From the IMG/VR virus record IMGVR_UViG_3300032360_000066, positions 1 to 20,020 of that record: DNA of 20,020 nt; one strand, 5' to 3'. Positions 13,694 to 20,020 of the stretch are shown in pieces. The notes beneath the pieces were generated by a model. The model ran no database searches and was not told the origin of the DNA. It was given only the letters and a program-made list of their open reading frames with translations. This stretch comes from a virus. Each line of letters opens with the position of its first letter. The stretch's first letter is position 1. Made by a program: the position numbers and the translations under genes.

Positions 13694-14494
13694 TCAATTA
13701 TTTAGTGGATTTGTTAAATCTTCCAAGTCCATATATCCATTAAATGGCTCTTGATAATCAACATAGTTTTCTGGAGCTTGATTATAAACTGTTCTTTCAT
13801 AGGGATTATCTCCTTGGGGGTCTGGTTGATAGTTTCTCCCTAGAATATCTTTTGACTGCCAACCTCGAAAAAAATCTTTTTTCTGTGTAATAGGTCTGGA
13901 TTCTCTTTCAGGGACTGTATTCTCTGCATATGAAGCCCTTTCATCATTGTAAGCAGACATTGCTGACGCTGTTAGAGGTCCTACCTTGCCATCAATTTGT
14001 AACTGATTACCTTCTTTATCTAAGTATCCGCTATTATTTAGCTCTTGTTGCATGCTTTTTATTCCCTGTGATGTCATCTTAGATGGGTCGGCACGCATAA
14101 GCCTGTCTAACAGAAGCTTACTGTCAACCTTTCTGTTATCACCACTCCTTAAAGCATCACCCATATCACCTTGATTATCAATACTTGGAGGAGTAAATGG
14201 TAATTCTGAACGTATACTATCACCACGACCATAACCACCATGTCTACCAGATTCCATCATTTGTGCCTGTCTGTTCATCTCATCAGGATTATTACGCATA
14301 GTTCTATCCATTAATCCTGATGCTTGCTCAGTCATATTGCCCTGTCTCTGCTGGTGCATAGCTTGCTGTAATGGACTTGTCCCAAAACGCTGTTGAGTAC
14401 TACGTTCACCAGCTTGCTTCCACTTACTGACGGCATCACCACCAAAATCAGTTGCACGTTGTTTTAACTGTGCCATTCTTTCTCTAAAACCCAT
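13694..14494 (-). CDS. Head-module protein with peptidoglycan-binding-like segment
   Basis: A 266-residue protein between portal and scaffold. Residues 1-100 are polar, Met/Gln/Arg-rich and probably disordered. Residues about 140-185 read MTSQGIKSMQQELNNSGYLD then QLQIDGKVGPLTASAMSAYND, matching the PG_binding_1 pattern: helix with V/I-x-x-x-Q-x-x-L-N-x-x-G-Y, then I-D-G-x-x-G-x-x-T-x-x-A-x-x-x-Y/F. The C-terminal 80 residues are polar and rich in Pro, Asn and Tyr. It overlaps the portal stop by TAATG and has AAAGGA 6 bases upstream. It could be an internal or ejected virion protein that contacts the cell wall during entry, or the domain may serve another purpose. Confidence 0.8.
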   Translation of the reverse strand: MGFRERMAQLKQRATDFGGDAVSKWKQAGERSTQQRFGTSPLQQAMHQQRQGNMTEQASGLMDRTMRNNPDEMNRQAQMMESGRHGGYGRGDSIRSELPFTPPSIDNQGDMGDALRSGDNRKVDSKLLLDRLMRADPSKMTSQGIKSMQQELNNSGYLDKEGNQLQIDGKVGPLTASAMSAYNDERASYAENTVPERESRPITQKKDFFRGWQSKDILGRNYQPDPQGDNPYERTVYNQAPENYVDYQEPFNGYMDLEDLTNPLNN

Positions 14495-16704
14495 TATTCA
14501 TCCTTTAAGCTTAAAAGCTCTTCATTCATTTGACGTTGTTTATTATCGGCTAATGGTTGAACTTTCTCTTTGTCCATTTTCAACTCATCTGCAAGGCGTG
14601 TACTATATAGCTTCTGTGCCATTTCAACTTTAGCCTCTGCCTTAGCCAGTTTCTTTTCAAACTCCTTGACTTCAACTCTTTTGCGGTCATGTAATGATTC
14701 TCGCTGTGCAGTCTGTAAGTCACCTTTGAGTTTCTTAATTTCTTCTTGTTGAGACTGTACCTGTCCTTGTAATTGTTTCATTTGTCCAGAACGCTCTAGT
14801 ACTCCCTCCATATCAGCTACATCTGTTTGTTTTAAAACTTCAATTTGGTCAATTAGACCAGATTGATGTAACTGCATATAATATTCAAATCTTGCCCATC
14901 TATTTGATGGTAATGTAGAACCCGATGTTACAATTACATCATACTTGCCAATCGTAATGTCATTTATCTTCCCCATATAATTACCAAGGTCGTCATAGAT
15001 AGGGGAATTCATAACAACTTCTTTTGGCATATTATTGGGTTGCATAAGTCGCATAACTTTTTCATCTCTATATACGTATTGAATAAGACCAACAGCAACT
15101 CTTGCTAGTTGATTTAATCCTTCTTCAATATCATCCCGTTTTGATTTTATTCTACGCTGACCATATTCATCCATAGCCACAGTACCCTTGAATGTCTGTG
15201 GGGCTGAACCACCATCCCCCTGCATAAGAGCATAAATTCCAAGGATACGTTCTATATCTGCTCTTGCATCTGCTTCATTCTTATATAATTCGTTTGGTAG
15301 AGGTACTGGACCTGCCACTACGGGTGTCCCTAACTCTGGGTCAAACTCAATAACTGCTGTCCCTGCCCTGCCCCAGTCTTCCTCTAATTGTTTTTTATTT
15401 ATAGCTCCACGTGGTATTAGTAGTTTTGTATTTGTTGAAGTGGATGCATGTGCAATTATAAGAGACCTAATCTTATTAATGTATTCCTGTAGCCCCTTAA
15501 CCAGCCTCACGTCACTCATTGGATATGGATTCCTATTCCAGCCATTCATAATAGGCACAACTGGGTACTCCTCTATGGGAAGTATAATAGAGAACAGCTC
15601 TTTGTCGCCTATGGAAACGTATTGTTCTATTTGACATATCTCTATATCATTAACTAGTATTTTACCTGCTTCTACTAGATGTCCCTTGGTAATAACATCT
15701 ATGGTGGTTGTACTATTTGGCATAGCACCTAGATGTTCTTTGCCAGCCATAGGAGTGGGTTGTCCAGTTTGGGGGTCCATCATCATATGAAACTCGTCGC
15801 CTTGCTCATTATGAATCTTGAGATAGTCAGCAACTGATTTTGGGTCTGTAAGAATCTGCTCACCATCTGGTGATAGAAGTAGTATTGCTGGTTCTTGTTT
15901 ATACTCTTCAAATTCATCAGAAGCTAGTATCTTCTGGTCATCAGTAAATGGGTCATAAATCTTATGATACGGCATGAATACCTTGCTATATCTCTCCATC
16001 AATTCTAATTCTCTCTCTCCAGTAATGCTCTTACCAGTAAGATTTCTTCTTTGAGCTACTTGTTGTGACTCATGTCCATATCTAGAGCCACTTGTAATAT
16101 TGATATAGTTTGTTTCCTGACACTCCAATATCTGTTCTTCATATTCTGGGTATGCTTTTATAAGTGCATCTTCCGATACTATCTTAGCTACAATGATATT
16201 ACTAGCATCTCGGCAGAAGGCATCCTTAGATGACGGGTCTATGAAAACTTCTAACGGGTCTATAGATTTTATTTTAACTTCGCCAGAACCAAAGTCGGCA
16301 TCAGGGTCTACATATCCATATAGAATACCCATACCTTTTACATAATAGTCATCTATGGCTTGTTTTAGTTCTACATTGCCTATAGATATATCCCAGACGT
16401 AAGCCATAATATCGCTAAACATGCGACCTACTTTATTGTCACTTACTTCACGACCTGTTGATTGGAATTTTGGTTTATTAGATGTGAGCATAGCTTTTGC
16501 CTGCTCTACCGCTGAATATACTATGTTCACAACAATGGGTTGCTGTGAACGCTGTTTTAGAGCTGTTGCTTCATCATCAGTCCATTGCTTACCATTCCTG
16601 AACTCATTATCTTCTACAGCTTGTTTTGCCCAACTTTCTCTAGCGGATGAATACTCGCTGAGTAAATCATGGGTGTGTTGGACACCCGATGTTTTTTTAT
16701 GCAT
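14494..16704 (-). CDS. Portal protein (P22-like)
   Basis: A 736-residue protein, long as in the P22-type portals. Motifs near the N-terminus include a W-A-K-Q-A-V-E-D-N-E-F-R-N-G-K-Q-W stretch (residues 25-41) and Q-P-I-V-V-N-I-V (55-62), both typical of this group. A middle segment reads MGILYGYVDPD...VKIKSIDPLEVFIDPSS (about 124-157), the 'wing' region. Residues about 395-480 contain the clip/stem portion (PIMNGWNRNPYPMSDVRLVKGLQEYINKIRS). About residues 640-736 are a charged coiled coil that may form the barrel or contact the scaffold. No ribosome binding site is evident before the ATG, and a 74-base gap separates it from the large terminase gene. It forms the dodecameric DNA channel at one capsid vertex. 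Confidence 0.93.
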   Translation of the reverse strand: MHKKTSGVQHTHDLLSEYSSARESWAKQAVEDNEFRNGKQWTDDEATALKQRSQQPIVVNIVYSAVEQAKAMLTSNKPKFQSTGREVSDNKVGRMFSDIMAYVWDISIGNVELKQAIDDYYVKGMGILYGYVDPDADFGSGEVKIKSIDPLEVFIDPSSKDAFCRDASNIIVAKIVSEDALIKAYPEYEEQILECQETNYINITSGSRYGHESQQVAQRRNLTGKSITGERELELMERYSKVFMPYHKIYDPFTDDQKILASDEFEEYKQEPAILLLSPDGEQILTDPKSVADYLKIHNEQGDEFHMMMDPQTGQPTPMAGKEHLGAMPNSTTTIDVITKGHLVEAGKILVNDIEICQIEQYVSIGDKELFSIILPIEEYPVVPIMNGWNRNPYPMSDVRLVKGLQEYINKIRSLIIAHASTSTNTKLLIPRGAINKKQLEEDWGRAGTAVIEFDPELGTPVVAGPVPLPNELYKNEADARADIERILGIYALMQGDGGSAPQTFKGTVAMDEYGQRRIKSKRDDIEEGLNQLARVAVGLIQYVYRDEKVMRLMQPNNMPKEVVMNSPIYDDLGNYMGKINDITIGKYDVIVTSGSTLPSNRWARFEYYMQLHQSGLIDQIEVLKQTDVADMEGVLERSGQMKQLQGQVQSQQEEIKKLKGDLQTAQRESLHDRKRVEVKEFEKKLAKAEAKVEMAQKLYSTRLADELKMDKEKVQPLADNKQRQMNEELLSLKDE

Positions 16705-16778
16705 AAAGTTTAGAGTATACTTATGTTACGGTGCTACCGCATTGGTGGCTTATACGTAGTAATGCTAAGAAAGTTCCA
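16705..16778 (-). other. Intergenic gap between terminase and portal genes
   Basis: This 74-base gap is one of the longest in the window, and the portal start after it has no ribosome binding site. It holds a small hairpin, CGGT-GCT-ACCG (16729-16739), a longer weak inverted repeat with GCATT/AATGC arms, and a TATACT sequence ending 9 bases before the portal ATG. No matching -35 element is seen, so I do not call a promoter. Confidence 0.5.
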
Positions 16779-18254
16779 TTAAGCTACTTTCCAGCTATTA
16801 GTGTTAGCGACATATCGCTCTTTAGTGTTATCTAATTCTACTTCTTCTGTATGATTTGGTCTATAACATTTTTTCATAGCATAAAACATACCATCTAATA
16901 AATCATCATGTTTACCACGAGGATATAGTAGAAGTTCATCTTTTAATTCTAGCATATCTTTCTTCATATACATTTTACCTTGTGCAAAATAAGGCTCCAT
17001 TGTTTCAAGCCTAGATGATTTTGAAGTACGTGGAGATTCTTTTATTTCTAATCCAGATATAAATATTTTTTCTTCATCACATCTTGTTCTTAGATACTCC
17101 CTCAGCATCTCCTGATAGCCAACTGATTCTATACGCACCTTTGATGGCTTATACATTTTAAACCATTGTATAATACTTTCAGCTAATTTCATGGGCGTGG
17201 CTCTTTTGCGGTAATAAGGTAGTATATACCTATTATTATCTTTGTCTACTGCTATCGGCATAATAACTGAATAGTCAGCAGTCTTGCGTATTGAGGATGC
17301 AGGGTCCACGCCCATGAAAATATTAACTGGTATCTGATTCTCTCCGTCCTTGAGGAAGTGATTGCCATCATCGTCTATGCTATAATCGTAATTATGGTAT
17401 TTTAAATACTTCTCGCTGAATAGTTGGTCTTCATCTCCCACTATCTGGCATAGATACTCTCTATAGAACACAGATACACGTGCGATAGATTCTAATTCTT
17501 TCTTCTTCTGCTTTAATTTCTCTATAGGTTGCCACTCTTCCCAGAGTGCTATCTCCTTATCCATGTCTGGACTGAAGTGCATATTCGTCCATCCGTCCAT
17601 TTCCTTTAAGACTTCTACTAGACACCTCTGGTGTTGTGGTGTACCGATAACTGCTATCTTTCCACGTATAGGGTCTAGTGATGGAATTGCAGATTGGAGC
17701 AACCATCTTAGATTCTGTTCCATCGCTTCTGCTGTTTTAGTGTTATTCTCGTCTTCTGGGTCATCTACTACAATGAGTGTAGGTCTTTGACTTCCAACCT
17801 TGATACCGCGTAACTGCTGACCAGTACCTTTGCAGATAATCATAGTGCCATCCTTGAGCTCTATCTCTGCCTTAGCCCAAGTTTTTGCTGAGTGCTGCCC
17901 CCAGTAGCCATAGATAGCTCTTAATTGTTGACTGTAATCTAGCATATCCTTAATAGTGCCTAATAGTTTTATGGCATGGTCTTGTGTACGAGACACTAAG
18001 ATAATTAATTTCTTCCCCTCATGGTTCATTAAATGGAACAACGGGTAAATTCCCCCAACTATAGATGACTTTGCGTGTCCACGAGGGGCGATAATGTTCA
18101 CTTGTTTCTTATCGTCATTCATAAGAACATCAGCTATTTTATAGTGGAAATCAGGGGATGCTACAGAAAACATATTTGAACTGACGATACGTCCAAATAA
18201 TATCATATTATCTTTTAATTTAGCCTTCAGTAGGTTATTTTCTTGTGCAGTCAT
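16779..18254 (-). CDS. terL: Terminase large subunit
   Basis: A 491-residue protein with both activities intact. In the N-terminal ATPase domain, the Walker A-like motif APRGHAKS is at 56-63, Walker B LIVVDDPED at 160-168, and a coupling motif IGTP at 203-206. In the C-terminal RNase H-like nuclease domain, MGVDPASS gives D317, RIESVG gives E375, and KHDDLLDG at 448-455 gives the final acidic cluster. The length is normal for the family. It packages DNA into the prohead through the portal and cuts concatemers. The ATG overlaps the preceding stop as ATGA and has no strong ribosome binding site of its own, so it appears coupled to the 104-residue gene. Three small genes separate it from the small subunit, which is unusual but known in compact phages. 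Confidence 0.97.
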   Translation of the reverse strand: MTAQENNLLKAKLKDNMILFGRIVSSNMFSVASPDFHYKIADVLMNDDKKQVNIIAPRGHAKSSIVGGIYPLFHLMNHEGKKLIILVSRTQDHAIKLLGTIKDMLDYSQQLRAIYGYWGQHSAKTWAKAEIELKDGTMIICKGTGQQLRGIKVGSQRPTLIVVDDPEDENNTKTAEAMEQNLRWLLQSAIPSLDPIRGKIAVIGTPQHQRCLVEVLKEMDGWTNMHFSPDMDKEIALWEEWQPIEKLKQKKKELESIARVSVFYREYLCQIVGDEDQLFSEKYLKYHNYDYSIDDDGNHFLKDGENQIPVNIFMGVDPASSIRKTADYSVIMPIAVDKDNNRYILPYYRKRATPMKLAESIIQWFKMYKPSKVRIESVGYQEMLREYLRTRCDEEKIFISGLEIKESPRTSKSSRLETMEPYFAQGKMYMKKDMLELKDELLLYPRGKHDDLLDGMFYAMKKCYRPNHTEEVELDNTKERYVANTNSWKVA

Positions 18255-18565
18255 GAAGTAATCTTATATTTTAAAAGAATTTCACTTTTAAGTTCATCAT
18301 TACTGGCATTTCTCCAATCTGCAATAAATCTATCAATCATTTGTCCACCTAAGTACCCATCTTCTGGTGGATATATATTATCTTCATTACCACGAAATAT
18401 AGCCTGAAGGAGCCTTAATTGTTGTAGACGGTTCTTAGCTGTAACATATTTACGCTCTGCATTGACAACATCCGTAGCGAAGTCTTCAAACTTGATGGCT
18501 ACTCCATCAACGTATATGATTCTATCTTTAGGATGTTTGTATCCTTGTTTAAAACTTATATCCAC
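18251..18565 (-). CDS. Hypothetical helical protein upstream of terL
   Basis: A 104-residue protein starting at GTG, which shares its first base with the stop of the gene before it (TAGTG). The N-terminal part reads KHPKDRIIYVDGVAIKFEDF, a short beta hairpin, followed by long helices (ATDVVNAERKYVTAKNRLQQLRLLQ, then MIDRFIADWRNASNDELKSEILLKY). No known motif is recognised. Its end overlaps terL by ATGA, which ties its expression to the large terminase. A packaging helper or DNA-associated role is conceivable. The lack of a ribosome binding site at the GTG suggests reinitiation after the preceding gene. Confidence 0.78.
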   Translation of the reverse strand: MDISFKQGYKHPKDRIIYVDGVAIKFEDFATDVVNAERKYVTAKNRLQQLRLLQAIFRGNEDNIYPPEDGYLGGQMIDRFIADWRNASNDELKSEILLKYKITS

Positions 18566-18777
18566 TAGACTACTGCTGGAAGTACTATTGTTTCAAAGTA
18601 TATACAGGTCTTACTGGCAACTACACATGGTTTACTGGCAAGTCTGCTATCAATCATATATGAGAGTTCTCCATTACGATAAGTCATCATACATCCTAAG
18701 CACACTCCTGATGTGAAATTAGCACAGTTCTTCTGAGCAACTGAAAGATTGTTACTCTTCATCTTCGTAGAAGTCAT
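18565..18777 (-). CDS. Small Cys-rich, probably metal-binding protein
   Basis: A 70-residue protein with five cysteines at 18, 26, 29, 51 and 58, spaced C-x7-C-x2-C-x21-C-x6-C. The sequence around them, NCANFTSGVCLGC, later PCVVASKTCIYFETIVLP, has the look of a zinc-ribbon or similar metal knot; the C-x-Y-F-E-x-x-V-L-P ending is one I associate with small phage and bacterial Cys-rich proteins of unknown role. The chosen ATG at 18777 overlaps the upstream gene by 26 bases and has only a weak GCGGA before it. An internal ATG at 18762 (MKSNNLS) is an alternative and would leave all cysteines intact. Confidence 0.78.
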   Translation of the reverse strand: MTSTKMKSNNLSVAQKNCANFTSGVCLGCMMTYRNGELSYMIDSRLASKPCVVASKTCIYFETIVLPAVV

Positions 18778-18952
18778 ATAGGAGTCCGCTTATCTCCATA
18801 TCCCTAAGTGCATTTAGTGCCATTTCTGCTGTCTGAGCATTATCTATCTCAGTCATGATGGCTATAACATGAAGACACCTGACGGCTATCTCTATCTGAG
18901 CCTTCATCTGCTCTAGTTTCTGGTTGAATATATCAGATTCGCTCTGTATCAT
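18752..18952 (-). CDS. Small helical acidic protein, unknown
   Basis: A 66-residue protein (MIQSESDIFNQKLEQMKAQIEIAVRCLHVIAIM...). It is predicted almost entirely helical, with a heptad-like first half and an acidic C-terminus (YDFYEDEE). It overlaps the small terminase gene by 20 bases and the Cys-rich gene by 26 bases. The ribosome binding site is a weak AAAGAAG. Nothing in it points to a biochemical activity. Its conserved-looking frame inside a densely overlapped packaging module suggests it is real, but the evidence is the arrangement, not a family match. Confidence 0.7.
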   Translation of the reverse strand: MIQSESDIFNQKLEQMKAQIEIAVRCLHVIAIMTEIDNAQTAEMALNALRDMEISGLLYDFYEDEE

Positions 18953-19748
18953 CTTTTTCTTCTTTGCGTTTTAGAACCAGTTTCTTCTCTTCTTCTTGTG
19001 TTATCTGGTCTAGAATCTTTTTAGTATCAATCATTTCTACTGTATCTGTAGTTATGAGCTTATTCGGCTTCATCTCCAGTAAATCCATAATATGGTCATT
19101 AGCTTTTAGAAAATTACCCACATCACCCTTATGTTCTGCCATATCTAATGCTTTTACGATGTTATCTACAGCAAATTCTTTGTTTATTGCCTTATCAGAC
19201 AATATCTCTTTTACTTTCTTCTCTACCATCATCTTAACTCTTTTATTTTTTAGAAATCTTCGTACAGTTGCTCTGGGTATCTCACTATCTGGTCTATATA
19301 CCTTTCCTAGGGTGTCAAAGTCTACTGAACCATTCAACATCATGTTAGCATAGGTATTTATAGTGTTAGTTCCCCTAGTGCTCTTAACTTCATACTCATC
19401 CCATGTCTTAGCTGGGTTTACCTTAGTATACTTCTTATAAGCATGGTTTAATTTGAAATTTATTTTTGCAGACGGACTACACCACCCAACTCCACCCGAT
19501 AATTTAACGAATGTCTTGATGTTTCCATTCTTATCGGTATAATCCTTTCTAGACAAGCATCTCATAACATAATCATCATCTGTTATTGCATAATCCCCTT
19601 CATTAGCATCTTTCCAGTCACAATAGCCCATACTGGAGTCAGCATCTGCTTCTTCTTTAGTATAGATGTTAAATCGTTGCTTTTTGTGCTGAAATAACCT
19701 ATCTATAACTATCAAATTAATTTTTCCCTTACTTATAACAAGTAACAT
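18933..19748 (-). CDS. Probable terminase small subunit
   Basis: A 271-residue protein from an ATG at 19748. The N-terminal portion contains FNIYTKEEADA, then WKDANEGDYAITDDDYVMRCLSRKDYTDK. A central HTH-like region reads IPRATVRRFLKNKRVKMMVEKKVKEIL (about 174-200). The C-terminal part has the helical pattern DNIVKALDMAEHKGDVGNFLKANDHIMDLLEM with a charged tail, which is typical of DNA-binding small terminases. Its position upstream of terL agrees. The start is uncertain: the frame stays open to a TTG at 19808, but that would translate the palindrome cluster. A TTG at 19715 after TAAGGG (spacing 11) is another good candidate. It would recognise the packaging site and regulate the large subunit. 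Confidence 0.75.
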   Translation of the reverse strand: MLLVISKGKINLIVIDRLFQHKKQRFNIYTKEEADADSSMGYCDWKDANEGDYAITDDDYVMRCLSRKDYTDKNGNIKTFVKLSGGVGWCSPSAKINFKLNHAYKKYTKVNPAKTWDEYEVKSTRGTNTINTYANMMLNGSVDFDTLGKVYRPDSEIPRATVRRFLKNKRVKMMVEKKVKEILSDKAINKEFAVDNIVKALDMAEHKGDVGNFLKANDHIMDLLEMKPNKLITTDTVEMIDTKKILDQITQEEEKKLVLKRKEEKDDTERI

Positions 19749-19815
19749 GTTATCTTTTACATGTAGAAGATATCTTTTACATGTAAAAGTACTCTTAAGA
19801 GTACGCAAGTACTTG
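19744..19815. repeat. Cluster of tandem palindromes with 20-base direct repeats
   Basis: Seventy-two bases contain six adjacent or overlapping palindromes: AACATGTT (19744-19751), CTTTTACATGTAGAAG with one mismatch (19754-19769), AAGATATCTT (19767-19776), CTTTTACATGTAAAAG (19774-19789, perfect), GTACTCTTAAGAGTAC (19789-19804, perfect) and CAAGTACTTG (19806-19815, perfect). The TATCTTTTACATGTA core is also a tandem direct repeat with a 20-base period (19751-19770 and 19771-19790, 18 of 20 identical). It lies between the stop of the upstream gene and the small terminase gene. This fits protein-binding sites such as an operator, or a packaging or terminase recognition site. Confidence 0.85.
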
Positions 19816-19819
19816 TATT

Positions 19820-20017
19820 CTAATCCGTACTCTCAATATCCTGCTTAGTACCAACGTGCATTGCAATAGAACGCTGTATTATCTGGTATTCAGCTTCCAA
19901 AACGTCCACATCATCTTCGTGTAGAGCCTGAAAGCTCTCTATCTCGTCCTCAGTCATCTCTACCTTAGTCCACTTACCAGTCAAGGGGTCGAATACTTCC
20001 ATCTTCTTTTTCTTCAT
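19820..20017 (-). CDS. Small acidic protein, unknown (start near window edge)
   Basis: A 65-residue protein (MKKKKMEVFDPLTGKWTKVEMTEDEIESFQ...). It begins with a lysine run, then F-D-P-L-T-G-K-W, then an acidic helical segment ending GTKQDIESTD. The 'D-P-x-T-G-K-W-x-x-x-x-M-T-x-x-E' opening is typical of small hypothetical phage proteins. The first ATG is three bases from the right edge, so the ribosome binding site cannot be seen and a longer N-terminus is possible; an internal ATG (MEVFDPL) is also possible. Its stop is followed almost at once by the palindrome cluster. Confidence 0.7.
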   Translation of the reverse strand: MKKKKMEVFDPLTGKWTKVEMTEDEIESFQALHEDDVDVLEAEYQIIQRSIAMHVGTKQDIESTD

Positions 20018-20020
20018 ATC

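Noticed and set aside
16421-16759. Plus-strand open frame of 112 residues overlapping the portal gene
   Set aside because: It is antisense to a well-supported portal gene, has no ribosome binding site of note and no protein-like motif; it is a shadow frame. The same applies to the other plus-strand open frames.

Overview
The window looks like about 20 kb from the late (packaging, capsid, tail fibre and lysis) part of an AT-rich tailed double-stranded DNA phage (Caudoviricetes). Every gene I can support lies on the minus strand, so transcription and gene order run from high to low coordinates. Genes are packed tightly. At least eight junctions have TAATG start-stop overlaps, one has TAGTG, and four have ATGA overlaps. 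Most other genes follow clear AGGAG- or AAGGA-type ribosome binding sites, which points to a bacterial host. The fibre style (MAW-[QT]-K N-termini, NATFAGD repeats, a GNVGIGT motif) and the small-gene repertoire recall uncultured marine phages. That is recall-based inference, and the host cannot be read from the window.

Layout in transcription order. (1) Packaging, 20017-16779: a small acidic protein, a dense palindrome cluster, a probable small terminase, three small genes (one Cys-rich), and the large terminase with intact ATPase and nuclease motifs. (2) Head, 16704-11483: a large P22-like portal, a virion-associated protein with a peptidoglycan-binding-like segment, a probable scaffold and a probable HK97-fold major capsid protein followed by a stem-loop. 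(3) Connector, 11425-9228: a coiled-coil structural protein and four small neck/adaptor-like proteins. (4) Fibres, 9211-4182: a 464-residue repeat fibre, two tiny related genes, and a 1110-residue repeat fibre. (5) Small accessory genes, 4167-3311. (6) Lysis, 3219-1612: several short proteins with one membrane segment and/or a coiled coil, then an M15-type endolysin. (7) 1575-1: a calcineurin-like metallophosphoesterase and the start of a propeller-like structural protein that leaves the window.

No tape-measure gene is visible between the connector genes and the fibres. Together with the P22-like portal this favours a short-tailed (podovirus-like) virion, though tail genes may lie beyond the left edge. 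I found no tRNA, CRISPR array, insertion sequence, integrase or plus-strand gene, and no gap between genes exceeds about 100 bases. I do not see a clear new multi-gene system. The features most worth a second look are the palindrome cluster upstream of the small terminase, two pairs of adjacent tiny paralogous genes, the peptidoglycan-binding-like domain in a head-module protein, and a phosphoesterase coupled to lysis and tail genes.
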